Source of the DNA: a bacterium
GTDB lineage: Bacteria > Campylobacterota > Campylobacteria > Campylobacterales > Sulfurimonadaceae
DNA: 33,402 nt
NCBI GenBank assembly: GCA_018825665.1
Contig: JAHJEG010000008.1
Span: 1 to 33,402, forward strand
Reading direction: 5' to 3'
The notes under the pieces were generated by a model. That model was not told the DNA's origin. It ran no database searches and saw only the letters and a list, made by a program, of their open reading frames with translations. Each line of letters begins with the position of its first letter. Position 1 is the first letter of the stretch. Shown here piece by piece: positions 9,138 through 17,880 of this stretch. The translations under genes and the position numbers were made by a program.

Positions 9138-10130
9138 ATGTATTTAACAGATTTGAAGTTTTCATTGTGGGCAGATTTTATTGAAAGAGATTATTTGGAT
9201 AAAGAGTTTAAAGATTTGATTCATCAGGGAATTATAAACGGAGCCACTTCAAATCCGGCTATTTTTAAAAATGCGATTTTAAGTTCACCCGCCTATAAAG
9301 AACAGCTTTTGGCATTAAGCGCTCTAAGCCCTAAAGAAAAATATGAAGCACTTGCTGTTTTTGATATACAAAAAGCAGCAGATATTTTAACTCCCCTTTA
9401 TGAATCGGGTGATGACGGTTATGTAAGTATAGAAGTTGATCCCTATTTATGTGATGACGCAGATGCTACCATTGCCGAGGGGAAAAGACTTTTTAAAACT
9501 ATAGACAGAAAAAACGTAATGATAAAAGTGCCTGCGACCAAAGCCGGATATTTGGCGATGGAAGAATTGACGGCATGTGGAATTCCGGTCAATGCCACGC
9601 TTATTTTTTCAAAAGAGCAGGCTCTCTCCTGTGCCAGGGCATTTGAAGCCGGCGGTAAAAAACTGGCGAAGCAAGACCTAGAAAGCGTTGATACTGTTAT
9701 CAGTATCTTTGTGAGTCGTATCGACCGTGCCCTTGATTCCAAACTGGCACAAAAAGGTATAGACACGGCATTGAGCGGAATATACAACAGTGCTGATATC
9801 TATGCAGCGATAGAGGAGATGAAAGTCAAAGGGTGTCGCGCACTTTTTGCAAGCACGGGAGTAAAAGATGACTCCCTGCCTGCGCATTATTATATCGATG
9901 GACTTTTGGCATACAACAGTGTCAATACTGCACCGATAGATACGATTAAGGCCTTTCACGCAAATGGGAAGAAACTCGCGTATCTTCCAATCTCAGAAGA
10001 AACCATACAGAAGCATTTTGCAAAAATAGCAGAGGCGGATATAAACTTCGATGAGATTTTGGAGCAGCAGATTCATGATGGGCTTGAATCGTTTAAAGAT
10101 GCATTTAAAGATATACTGGAGTCTCTATGA
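9138..10130 (+). CDS. tal: Transaldolase
   Basis: This 330-residue enzyme of the non-oxidative pentose phosphate pathway transfers dihydroxyacetone units between sugar phosphates. The N-terminal LWADFIERDYL and NGATSNPAIFKNAI blocks, the MIKVPATKAGY block with the Schiff-base lysine, NATLIFS, and VDTVISIFVSRID define it. The frame is open from an ATG at 9096, but the start at 9138 is better. It has AGGA (9128-9131) six bases upstream, and the upstream region contains a -10 element. The stop overlaps the pilT start by four bases, an odd pairing of central metabolism with a motility ATPase. Confidence 0.94.
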   Translation: MYLTDLKFSLWADFIERDYLDKEFKDLIHQGIINGATSNPAIFKNAILSSPAYKEQLLALSALSPKEKYEALAVFDIQKAADILTPLYESGDDGYVSIEVDPYLCDDADATIAEGKRLFKTIDRKNVMIKVPATKAGYLAMEELTACGIPVNATLIFSKEQALSCARAFEAGGKKLAKQDLESVDTVISIFVSRIDRALDSKLAQKGIDTALSGIYNSADIYAAIEEMKVKGCRALFASTGVKDDSLPAHYYIDGLLAYNSVNTAPIDTIKAFHANGKKLAYLPISEETIQKHFAKIAEADINFDEILEQQIHDGLESFKDAFKDILESL

Positions 10131-11326
10131 ACACCCATGTGAACGATATTGACGTAAGCAAGCTGAGTTTTGAACAATTAAAAAAAATCAGATATTATCT
10201 CAAAAAAATGATTGAGAACGGGGGGAGTGATCTTCATGTCAAGGCAAACTCTGTAATTCGTGCAAGAATAAACGGCAATCTTATACAGTTCTCCGGGGGG
10301 ATACTTTCAAAAGACGATGCGATGACCTTTGCCAAAGAGCTCTTAAAAGGGAGATTTGCGGAATTTATCGAAAAAAAAGAGATAGATCTGGTCTATCCCT
10401 TTGATGAGTTGAATCGTTTTCGTGTGAATGTTTTTTTTCAGATGGACGGTATCTCAGCAGTTTTTCGTGTTATCCCGGTAAAGGTTCCCGCCTTTGAACA
10501 GCTCCATCTTCCTGATGTTTTGCGAGACTTCACAAAAAAAGAAAGAGGACTGGTTTTGGTGACGGGTGTAACTGGAAGCGGTAAATCAACTACCCTTGCC
10601 GCCTTGGTCAATGAAATAAACCTAACCCAAAAAAAGCACATCATTACCATAGAGGATCCTATCGAATTTGTTCACAAGGATAGAGGCTGCATCATAAACC
10701 AGCGCTCTGTAGGACAGGATACACTCTCCTTTGGTTCAGCTCTTAGAGCCGCTCTGCGTGAGGATCCCGATATTATTCTCGTAGGGGAGATGCGTGACCG
10801 AGAAACTATTAACTTGGCGCTTCATGCGGCAGATACGGGGCACCTTGTATTTTCAACCCTGCATACTATTGACGCCAAAGAGACGATTAACCGTATTATT
10901 GCGACCTTTCCCACAGAGGAACAAAACCGCGTTCGACTTTCACTGGCCGGTGTTATTCAGGGTGTAATCTCTCAGCGTCTAATCCCTACCGTGGATGGAG
11001 GACGACGTGCGGCTATGGAGATATTGGTCCGAACCCCTACGATTGAGAAGCTTATTATGGAGAACAGGGACTATGAGATTCGTGATGCGATTGAAAAAGG
11101 GAAAGAGCATTATAAGTCCCAAAGTTTTGATCAGTCTATTCTGGAACTCTACAATGAGGGGATTATCTCTAAAGAAAAAGCGAAAGATAATGCTACGAGT
11201 GCATCTGATATGGAACTTAGGATGAGCGGACTGACAAGCGGCAAAGTCTCTGACCAAAAATCTTCCGGAGATAATAACTCTAAGAGAGATAGTGCGGGTA
11301 ATGATGATATCTTCGATTTGAAGTAA
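10127..11326 (+). CDS. pilT: Type IV pilus retraction ATPase, PilT family
   Basis: A 399-residue secretion-type ATPase of the PilT family that powers pilus retraction at the inner membrane. It has Walker A GVTGSGKSTT at 147, the Asp box ITIEDPIEFVH, Walker B EDPDIILVGEMRD, and the His box GHLVFSTLHT. The core ends near residue 350. The last 45 or so residues are rich in Ser, Gly, Asn and Asp and look disordered. No pilin, PilB or PilC gene is nearby, so a role in twitching, DNA uptake or another retractile system depends on genes elsewhere. Its ATG overlaps the tal stop by four bases. Confidence 0.93.
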   Translation: MNTHVNDIDVSKLSFEQLKKIRYYLKKMIENGGSDLHVKANSVIRARINGNLIQFSGGILSKDDAMTFAKELLKGRFAEFIEKKEIDLVYPFDELNRFRVNVFFQMDGISAVFRVIPVKVPAFEQLHLPDVLRDFTKKERGLVLVTGVTGSGKSTTLAALVNEINLTQKKHIITIEDPIEFVHKDRGCIINQRSVGQDTLSFGSALRAALREDPDIILVGEMRDRETINLALHAADTGHLVFSTLHTIDAKETINRIIATFPTEEQNRVRLSLAGVIQGVISQRLIPTVDGGRRAAMEILVRTPTIEKLIMENRDYEIRDAIEKGKEHYKSQSFDQSILELYNEGIISKEKAKDNATSASDMELRMSGLTSGKVSDQKSSGDNNSKRDSAGNDDIFDLK

Positions 11327-11353
11327 AAATTTTAACAAACTTTAAAGCTTATT

Positions 11354-11363
11354 TAGATAAAAT
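11354..11363 (+). promoter_or_regulatory. -10-like element of the rplY promoter
   Basis: TAGATAAAAT, followed by TTCGCC, lies 30 bases before the rplY start in the 66-base gap after pilT. It resembles the element upstream of dut (GATAAAATAGGCG). It is a partial match to the consensus and no -35 is clear. Confidence 0.4.
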
Positions 11364-11392
11364 TTCGCCTATTTTTTATTTAAGGATTTACT

Positions 11393-11929
11393 ATGTTAGA
11401 AGGCATAATTAGAGAGAGTATTGGTAAGAAGGGTACGAAAGCGCTTCGCCGTGATGGTTATCTGATTGCAAACATTTACGGAAAAGGTCTTGAAAATGTT
11501 CATGCAGCATTTAAAGAAAATGAATATATCCGTACTGTTCGCAACAAAGATACTTTGGCATTCCCTGTTTTAGTGAGTGGTAAAGAGATGAATGTTGTTG
11601 TTCAAGCATATGAGTCACATGCAGTAACAGGTAAACTTTTACATGTTGATTTAATGGTAGCACAACCTGGTGTTGTAACGCATTATCATGTGCCTGTAGT
11701 ACCTGTAGGGAGCGCAGTCGGTCTTAAAAACAAAGGTCTTGTAAACGTTTCAAAACCTCGTTTAAGAGTGAAAGCTGCTATTGAAAACACTCCTAACTCA
11801 ATAGAAGTTGATGTAACTAAAATGGATGTTGGCGATTCTAAGCTTATCCGTGATTTAGCTAAAATCGAAAACGTTACATTCACAGATAGCGACCGCGTAT
11901 CTGTACTAAGTGTAATTAAAGCTAAGTAA
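11393..11929 (+). CDS. rplY: 50S ribosomal protein L25 (Ctc form)
   Basis: A 178-residue L25 of the long Ctc type: an N-terminal 5S rRNA-binding domain (about 1-92, with RRDGYLIANIYGKG) and a C-terminal beta domain (VPVVPVGSAVGLKNKG onward). It binds 5S rRNA in the large subunit. The start has AAGGA (11382-11386) six bases upstream. The coding sequence is less rich in internal restarts and more codon-biased than its neighbours, as expected for a ribosomal protein. pth starts two bases after the stop. The rplY-pth pairing is very common in bacteria and links translation functions. Confidence 0.97.
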   Translation: MLEGIIRESIGKKGTKALRRDGYLIANIYGKGLENVHAAFKENEYIRTVRNKDTLAFPVLVSGKEMNVVVQAYESHAVTGKLLHVDLMVAQPGVVTHYHVPVVPVGSAVGLKNKGLVNVSKPRLRVKAAIENTPNSIEVDVTKMDVGDSKLIRDLAKIENVTFTDSDRVSVLSVIKAK

Positions 11930-11931
11930 TT

Positions 11932-12486
11932 ATGCTCATAGTCGGACTAGGGAACCCTGGCTCCGTCTATGAAAAGACACGCCACAATATAGGCTTTATG
12001 GTAATAGACGAGCTTAAATCCCGTCACAATGCCTCTAAACTTTCCTCCTCTTTCAACGGTGAACTCTATAAATTTTCTGAACATTTTCTCTTAAAACCAC
12101 TTACGTATATGAACCTTTCTGGTGAATCGATTGTTACGGTTAAAAATTTTTATAAAATTGATAAAGTGCTGGTGATACATGATGATCTGGATCTGCCTTT
12201 TGGAACATTGAGATTTAAATTCGGCGGCGGTCACGGCGGACATAACGGGCTTAAATCAACGGATGAAAAAATATCAAAAAATTATATACGGGTGAGAATG
12301 GGGATAGGAAAACCTGAGCACAAGGGCGAAGTGGCTTCGTATGTCTTGAGCAATTTTTCGGCCGCAGAGGAAAAACATCTCGGCATGTGGATATCCGGCG
12401 CATGTGAAGCAGTGGAATATTTGTTAGACAACTCACTTGAAGATACAAGCTCTAAATATACAATTAAAAAATTTCAGCTAAAATAA
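11932..12486 (+). CDS. pth: Peptidyl-tRNA hydrolase
   Basis: A 184-residue enzyme that releases tRNA from prematurely dropped peptidyl-tRNA. Motifs are LIVGLGNPGSVYEKTRHNIGF at the N terminus with the catalytic His at about 21, KPLTYMNLSGE, VIHDDLDLPFG with the catalytic Asp, and GGGHGGHNGLKS. Length is normal. It starts two bases after rplY with no separate Shine-Dalgarno of note, so it probably depends on coupled translation. A permease gene follows after 30 bases. Confidence 0.97.
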   Translation: MLIVGLGNPGSVYEKTRHNIGFMVIDELKSRHNASKLSSSFNGELYKFSEHFLLKPLTYMNLSGESIVTVKNFYKIDKVLVIHDDLDLPFGTLRFKFGGGHGGHNGLKSTDEKISKNYIRVRMGIGKPEHKGEVASYVLSNFSAAEEKHLGMWISGACEAVEYLLDNSLEDTSSKYTIKKFQLK

Positions 12487-12516
12487 CATTCAACTTTTTA
12501 ATAGACTAGAGGTACC

Positions 12517-13587
12517 ATGTTAGCATTTAGATATATCTCTTTTCATTATTTAAAATACTTTTCAATCATCTTGCTTGCCCTGGTTTTGTTCCTGGTCGGA
12601 TTTGATTATATGGAAAATGCTGAAAAACTCTCAGAATCAGCCAACCTTGTTTTGATATATCTGGTGTACAAGTCTTTTTTTGCGATAGATATGCTTTTGC
12701 CCCTGGCGCTTATCTTTTCAATGATAAGTACAAAGATATTTTTAATCCGTTCAAATGCCCTTGTCTCTTTTTATTCACTCGGATATTCAAGAATAGATGT
12801 ACTGAGACCCTTTGTCGTGGTCTCAACTTCCATAATAATTCTATTTGTTTCTTTACATGCCTTGCCTAGCTTTTCAAGAGCGGACGAGTTTTCAAACAAT
12901 ATCCGTAAAAATGCCGAGTATCTGAGTCCTACGCGGGATCTTTTCTTTACCTATAAAGACCAGTACGTTTATTTTTCAAAAATGCTCCCGCTTCAGGAAA
13001 AAGCTGAAGATATCAGGGTCTTTACAGTGAAGGACAACTCTTTAAAAGAGGTTCTTGTAGCCTCTGAAGCCACATACAGGGATGAACACTGGTATATAAG
13101 AGAAACCGATATTATCACAAAGCCTGATGATCTTAGTTTTGAGTCGATGGGGATGAAGGTCACGAACAAGAAGGATCTAAAAATACTCGAAGGGTTCAGA
13201 CCGAAAATTCTTGACCAGGTCTATGAGGGGAAGGTCAATTTCACGATTAAAGATGCAATAGACGCGATATTTCTTCTTAAAGACCAAAATGTGAATATCA
13301 GCAGCATTAAAGGCGCCTTGTATAAAATCTTTGTTTATCCGTTTTTTGTCCCCTGTCTGGTGGTGATCATATTCTTTTTTGTCCCTATAAGTCCAAGATT
13401 TCTAAACGTTTCTTTGTTTAGTTTTGCCGCTATTTTGGCAACACTGCTCATCTGGGGGATTCTTTTTATGTTAATAGAATTATCGAACAATAAAATAATT
13501 TCAAGTGAGGTCGGTGTTTTGGCTCCTGTAATTATTTTATTTTTTGTTGCTTCCTGGCAATGGAGAAAATTTAGCTTAACAAAATAA
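12517..13587 (+). CDS. LptF/LptG (YjgP/YjgQ) family permease
   Basis: A 356-residue inner-membrane protein of the LptF/LptG family, which with LptB and LptC extracts lipopolysaccharide and passes it to the periplasmic bridge. The topology fits: three membrane segments in the first 120 residues (about 14-34, 50-72, 97-118), a periplasmic beta-rich domain (about 120-270), then three more (about 276-295, 300-322, 330-350). N-terminal features such as FDYMENAEKLSES and the block around SMISTKIFLIRSN are typical. Which of the two paralogues it is cannot be decided by eye. The start has AGAGG a few bases upstream. Gene order after pth matches Campylobacter jejuni as I recall it. Confidence 0.85.
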   Translation: MLAFRYISFHYLKYFSIILLALVLFLVGFDYMENAEKLSESANLVLIYLVYKSFFAIDMLLPLALIFSMISTKIFLIRSNALVSFYSLGYSRIDVLRPFVVVSTSIIILFVSLHALPSFSRADEFSNNIRKNAEYLSPTRDLFFTYKDQYVYFSKMLPLQEKAEDIRVFTVKDNSLKEVLVASEATYRDEHWYIRETDIITKPDDLSFESMGMKVTNKKDLKILEGFRPKILDQVYEGKVNFTIKDAIDAIFLLKDQNVNISSIKGALYKIFVYPFFVPCLVVIIFFFVPISPRFLNVSLFSFAAILATLLIWGILFMLIELSNNKIISSEVGVLAPVIILFFVASWQWRKFSLTK

Positions 13588-13624
13588 TGTTTTCGTGTCA
13601 TCTATAAAAATATAAGTACATTTT

Positions 13625-13633
13625 TGGTAGAAT
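13625..13633 (+). promoter_or_regulatory. Extended -10 promoter before lysA
   Basis: TGGTAGAAT is a TGn-extended -10 with one mismatch to TATAAT, 27 bases before the lysA start in the 73-base gap after the permease gene. It is the best candidate promoter for the long run from lysA to the GGDEF-EAL gene. No -35 is evident. Confidence 0.5.
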
Positions 13634-13660
13634 TGCAAAAAATATTAGTTAGGATTCTTA

Positions 13661-14869
13661 ATGATAAATTTTAAAGAATTAGCGAGTGAATATAAAACCC
13701 CTTTATACGTATATGATTTAGACTATATGACAGCGCAGTATAATGAGTTAAAAGAAGCTTTTAAAGGGAGAAAGTCCATCTTGGCCTACGCCGTAAAAGC
13801 AAACTCGAATTTAAGTGTCGTAAAGCATTTCGGAGATTTGGGAAGCGGAGCCGACTGTGTGTCTATAGGTGAGGTCAGACGTGCATTCTTAGCGGGAATT
13901 CCAAGTTATAAGATAATTTTTTCGGGTGTGGGAAAAAGCGACGATGAGATTCGTGAAGCTATACAAAAAGACATTCTTTATATCAACGTAGAAAGCGAAG
14001 CCGAGCTTAAAAGAGTTAACCTCATTGCAAAAGAACTCAAGGCAAAGTGCAGAATCAGTATAAGAGTCAACCCAAACATTGACCCTAAAACACACCCTTA
14101 TATCTCAACGGGACTGCATGACAACAAATTCGGAGTCGATATAGAAAGTGCAAAAAGAATGTATATTTTTGCCAATAACTCTGAAAATCTGGATCCGGTG
14201 GGTATTCACTTTCACATAGGCTCGCAGCTTACGGAACTGACTCCAATCAGAGAATCCGCGGAGATAGTCGCAGATATGCTGCGCTCCCTTTCAAATATAA
14301 AAATCGATTTGAAGTTTTTTGATATCGGAGGGGGTCTTGGCATCAAATATAATGATGAGACTACCATCAAACCCTACGATTATGCGCAAGCAATTCTTGG
14401 GACTTTGACCGCTCTTGACATTACGGTTATCTGTGAACCCGGAAGATTCCTCACGGCAAATGCAGGCTATTTTGTAACAAAGGTTCTCTATGAGAAACAA
14501 AACGGGGATAAAAAATTCGTAGTGGTTGATGGAGCTATGAATGATTTGCTCCGCCCGAGTCTTTACAATGCTTACCATAGAATTGAAGCGATTACCCAGA
14601 GCACGAAAGATGAGAGAAAAGTGGATATTGTAGGACCGGTTTGTGAGAGCGGTGACTTTCTTGCAAAAAACTATCTGCTTCCCGAGCTGGAGCATAACGA
14701 CCTGCTTGTCGTTCACAGTGCCGGAGCATATGGATTTGGTATGGGAAGCAACTACAATACAAGAGGCAGAAGTGCCGAAGTGGCGGTAAAAGATGGTCAG
14801 GCAAGACTGATTCGCAAGCGAGAGAGCTTTGAAGATCTCATCGCTTTGGAAAAAGACTATTTGATCTAA
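13661..14869 (+). CDS. lysA: Diaminopimelate decarboxylase
   Basis: This 402-residue fold-type III PLP enzyme converts meso-diaminopimelate to lysine. The Schiff-base lysine is Lys46 in YAVKANSN. Other family marks are GIHFHIGSQ, FFDIGGGLGI, CEPGRFLTA and the C-terminal GPVCESGDFLAK, where Cys and Glu from the partner subunit complete the active site. A TTAGGA ribosome site ends six bases before the ATG. It begins the block lysA-HAD-pheA-hisC-fliF-fliG-fliH-dxs. A weak hairpin after its stop has no T tract, so transcription probably continues. Confidence 0.97.
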   Translation: MINFKELASEYKTPLYVYDLDYMTAQYNELKEAFKGRKSILAYAVKANSNLSVVKHFGDLGSGADCVSIGEVRRAFLAGIPSYKIIFSGVGKSDDEIREAIQKDILYINVESEAELKRVNLIAKELKAKCRISIRVNPNIDPKTHPYISTGLHDNKFGVDIESAKRMYIFANNSENLDPVGIHFHIGSQLTELTPIRESAEIVADMLRSLSNIKIDLKFFDIGGGLGIKYNDETTIKPYDYAQAILGTLTALDITVICEPGRFLTANAGYFVTKVLYEKQNGDKKFVVVDGAMNDLLRPSLYNAYHRIEAITQSTKDERKVDIVGPVCESGDFLAKNYLLPELEHNDLLVVHSAGAYGFGMGSNYNTRGRSAEVAVKDGQARLIRKRESFEDLIALEKDYLI

Positions 14870-14921
14870 GCCGTAGTATGGCTTTATGGCTAAAAAAAGA
14901 GAAGATGCAAGAGGAGTTTAG

Positions 14922-15698
14922 TTGTACTTTATAGATGTTCAGGGCACGTTGATAAGTGACGAAGATAAGACTCCCATCCGTGGAAGCATAGAATTTATCG
15001 ATATGCTTAATGAAAAACAGATACCTTATATGGTGATTACAAACAATACGAAAAACCAGTCAAAAGATTTTTATGCCTATTTAAAAAAACTAGGATTCAA
15101 TTTTGAGTTTTCATCATATCTCGACCCTCTGATGATCATGGAGCTTCATGTTGAAAAATCAGGTGTTGCAGCATACGGATCCAAAGAGTTTTTAGAGGGG
15201 CTGGTGAAGATGGGGTATCAGCTCGATTATGAGAATCCCAAGACGGTCTTGCTCTCAATAAAAGAGGATTTCGTCAATGATGAATTCGCCCAGATGATAG
15301 ATTTTATACTCAAGGGTGCCAAACTTGTGGGTATGCATGAAACATCCATATATGCAAAAAACTCTAAAAGATATCCCGGTGTCGGAGCTATACTCAAAAT
15401 GCTTGAATTTGCCACTTCATGCACATACAGCGTAGTCGGCAAGCCGAGCATCGCATTTTATGAAGAATCATTACACAGGCTTGGCAAACAGGTACCCGAT
15501 ATCAAGTTTGGTGATATTACGATTATCAGCGATGATGTAAAAGGTGATTTGGGCGGAGCCAAGGAGATGGGGATGCAAACGGTTTTTGTACTTAGCGGCA
15601 AATATAAAAGTGCAGAAGAGATTGTTCCTTTTTTAAAAGAGGAACTGCAACCCGACTTCGTTTACGCTGATATGCAAGAAATTTTGGAGACACTATGA
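14922..15698 (+). CDS. HAD-superfamily protein, NagD-like, with altered motif I
   Basis: A 258-residue HAD-fold protein with a NagD-type cap. The nucleophile position is Asp5, but motif I reads DVQGT, so the usual acid/base Asp two residues later is Gln7. Motif II (ITNNT), the motif III lysine region (VGKPS) and motif IV (ISDDVKGDLGGAKE) look complete. Substrate unknown, and phosphatase activity is doubtful given Gln7. The start is TTG: GAGGAG (14911-14916) sits five bases upstream, and the nearby ATG at 14904 is out of frame and stops quickly. The stop overlaps the pheA start by four bases. From memory, Campylobacter jejuni has a HAD gene (Cj0315) in the same place. Confidence 0.88.
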   Translation: MYFIDVQGTLISDEDKTPIRGSIEFIDMLNEKQIPYMVITNNTKNQSKDFYAYLKKLGFNFEFSSYLDPLMIMELHVEKSGVAAYGSKEFLEGLVKMGYQLDYENPKTVLLSIKEDFVNDEFAQMIDFILKGAKLVGMHETSIYAKNSKRYPGVGAILKMLEFATSCTYSVVGKPSIAFYEESLHRLGKQVPDIKFGDITIISDDVKGDLGGAKEMGMQTVFVLSGKYKSAEEIVPFLKEELQPDFVYADMQEILETL

Positions 15699-16777
15699 AA
15701 ACTTTAGATGAATGTAGAGCTGCTATTGACAGTATTGACAATGAGATGCTGAGACTTTTAAACAAAAGAATGAAAGTTGTTGAAAGAGTAGGTGAGATCA
15801 AACACGACACCGGAACTGCAGTATACAGACCTGAGAGAGAAAAAGAGATTATTGAAAGACTGACTAAACTCAGCAAAGAGGAAAACGGCGCTTTGAACAA
15901 GGGCGCGATTGAAGCCATATATTTGGAAATATTTGCGGTTGCCAGAAACCTTGAATTGCCGGAGCGTATAGCATTTTTAGGACCGGAGGGGAGCTTTACG
16001 CATCAGGCCGCTGAGAGCAGATTTGGCGGGATGAGTGATTATCTCTCTTTAGGCTCCATCCACTCTGTGTTTAAAACTCTTGAGGCCAAACGTGCAAAAT
16101 TCGGAGTTGTGCCGATAGAAAACTCCAGAGACGGAATAGTGGGAGAAACACTCGATCTGCTTGCTAAGAGCTCGGTTAAAATCGTAGCTGAACTGTATAT
16201 GCCAATACATATGGCATTTGCGACAAAAGCAAGACGACTGGAAGATATAACAAAAATCTATTCAAAAGACAAAGGTTTTGGACAGTGTAGAGAATTTTTG
16301 CAAGAACACGGCTTTGTAAATGTTGAACAGATTCCGGTTGAATCAACGGCAAAAGCGGCAATATTGGCAGCCAAAGACCCGCAAGCCGCAGCAATCTGTT
16401 CCCACATCGCAGCCAAACTTTACAGAGTTCCTACGATGTTTGAAAATATAGAGGATCAGCATGACAGCAGCACGAGATTTGTAATCTTGAGCGATTTTAA
16501 AAATGGGATAAGCAGTGATGACAAAACATCTATCCTGGTACGATTAAAAGACGCAGTCGAACCTGGTTCCCTTGTACATTTTTTACAGGATTTTGACAGA
16601 GAAAATATCAATCTTTCTAAAATAGAATCTCGTCCTTCAAAAGATCAAAGCGGTTTTGGGTATTGGTTCTTTATGGATCTGTACGGGCATATAGACGATG
16701 AAAAAATTCAAAGAGTGCTCTCCTTGCATGAGGGTGAAGTGACATGGCTTGGAAGCTATGCAAAAGGTGAATTATGA
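15695..16777 (+). CDS. pheA: Bifunctional chorismate mutase/prephenate dehydratase
   Basis: A 360-residue bifunctional enzyme turning chorismate into prephenate and then phenylpyruvate for phenylalanine synthesis. The order is chorismate mutase (about 1-88, with the buried helix containing [16 protein letters not shown]), prephenate dehydratase (about 90-270, with [25 protein letters not shown] and DSSTRFV), and a C-terminal ACT domain (about 280-355) with the ESRPS block that binds phenylalanine for feedback inhibition. It overlaps the HAD gene and hisC by four bases on each side, indicating coupled translation. hisC next door may supply the final transamination as well as its histidine role. 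Confidence 0.97.
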   Translation: MKTLDECRAAIDSIDNEMLRLLNKRMKVVERVGEIKHDTGTAVYRPEREKEIIERLTKLSKEENGALNKGAIEAIYLEIFAVARNLELPERIAFLGPEGSFTHQAAESRFGGMSDYLSLGSIHSVFKTLEAKRAKFGVVPIENSRDGIVGETLDLLAKSSVKIVAELYMPIHMAFATKARRLEDITKIYSKDKGFGQCREFLQEHGFVNVEQIPVESTAKAAILAAKDPQAAAICSHIAAKLYRVPTMFENIEDQHDSSTRFVILSDFKNGISSDDKTSILVRLKDAVEPGSLVHFLQDFDRENINLSKIESRPSKDQSGFGYWFFMDLYGHIDDEKIQRVLSLHEGEVTWLGSYAKGEL

Positions 16778-17868
16778 AATTTAATAAACATTTAGAGTCG
16801 ATAAAAACATACGAGGCCGGAAAGCCGATAGAACTGGTGGTTCGTGAATTTGGCATAGAGCCAAAAGATATAGTAAAGCTCGCCAGCAATGAGAATCCTT
16901 ACGGCTGTTCACAAAAAGTCAAAGATGCGGTCAGTCATATAGTTTCAAACATGGCCTTGTATCCGGATGATTCCATGATTAAGCTTAAGAGTGCGCTGGG
17001 TTCCCGCTTCGATGTAGAAAACGGGAATATTATTATAGGTTCGGGAAGCGATCAGGTTATAGAGTTTGCTATACATGCCAAAACAAATGCATCTTCAAAA
17101 ATACTGATGAACAGCGTCACTTTTGCCATGTATGAAATATACGCTAAACACGTCGGTGCCGAGGTTATCCGAACAGCTTCACAAAAACATGACCTGGATG
17201 AGTTTTATGCCGCCTACGTAAAGCATAAACCGCAAATGATATTTTTGTGTACGCCTAATAATCCTACGGGGGATGCTATTGATGCCTCAGAACTGTTTGC
17301 ATTTTTGGAAAAAATCGACAGCGAAACCTTGGTTGTTGTGGATGGCGCATATATGGAATATGCAATACTAAAAGATGCAAGTAAAAAAGTACAGCCAAAA
17401 GAGCTTATAGAGAAGTTTGACAATGTCCTTTATCTTGGTACCTTTTCAAAGGCTTACGGGCTTGGAGGCATGAGAGTCGGCTATGGGATAAGCAGTGAAA
17501 AAATTATAAATGAACTCTATAAACTCAGACCGCCTTTTAATATAACGACCCTTTCTCTTGAAGCGGCAACTGTTGCTCTTAGTGATGAAGAATTTGTAAA
17601 TAAAAGTATAGTTAGCAATTTTGAGGAGATGAAACGTTACGAAGAGTTTGCAAATGAGAATAAAATAGATATAATAGAGAGTTATACAAATTTTGTAACT
17701 TTATGCCTGAACGAGGCTCAAAATTCGACTCATATCTCAAATGAACTTCTCAAGCAGGGGATGATAGTCAGAAATCTGAGCAGTTATAACTTGAATGCCA
17801 TCAGAGTCACTGTTGGTAAAAAAGAGCAGAATGACCGCTTCTTTGAACTTGTTTCAAAACTAATATAA
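16774..17868 (+). CDS. hisC: Histidinol-phosphate aminotransferase
   Basis: This 364-residue fold-type I aminotransferase makes histidinol phosphate. Related enzymes next to pheA can also use aromatic substrates. Key blocks are LASNENPYG near the N terminus, [17 protein letters not shown], and [17 protein letters not shown] containing the PLP lysine. The start overlaps the pheA stop by four bases. No other his genes are near, and the position after pheA suggests a broad-specificity enzyme serving phenylalanine or tyrosine too (inference). fliF starts 12 bases downstream. Confidence 0.93.
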   Translation: MKFNKHLESIKTYEAGKPIELVVREFGIEPKDIVKLASNENPYGCSQKVKDAVSHIVSNMALYPDDSMIKLKSALGSRFDVENGNIIIGSGSDQVIEFAIHAKTNASSKILMNSVTFAMYEIYAKHVGAEVIRTASQKHDLDEFYAAYVKHKPQMIFLCTPNNPTGDAIDASELFAFLEKIDSETLVVVDGAYMEYAILKDASKKVQPKELIEKFDNVLYLGTFSKAYGLGGMRVGYGISSEKIINELYKLRPPFNITTLSLEAATVALSDEEFVNKSIVSNFEEMKRYEEFANENKIDIIESYTNFVTLCLNEAQNSTHISNELLKQGMIVRNLSSYNLNAIRVTVGKKEQNDRFFELVSKLI

Positions 17869-17880
17869 AATGGGAAATTG

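Noticed and set aside
14868-14898. Hairpin AAGCC/GGCTT after lysA as a terminator
   Set aside because: The stem is only five base pairs and is followed by an A run rather than T on the coding strand; the next gene has a strong ribosome site and seems to be in the same run.
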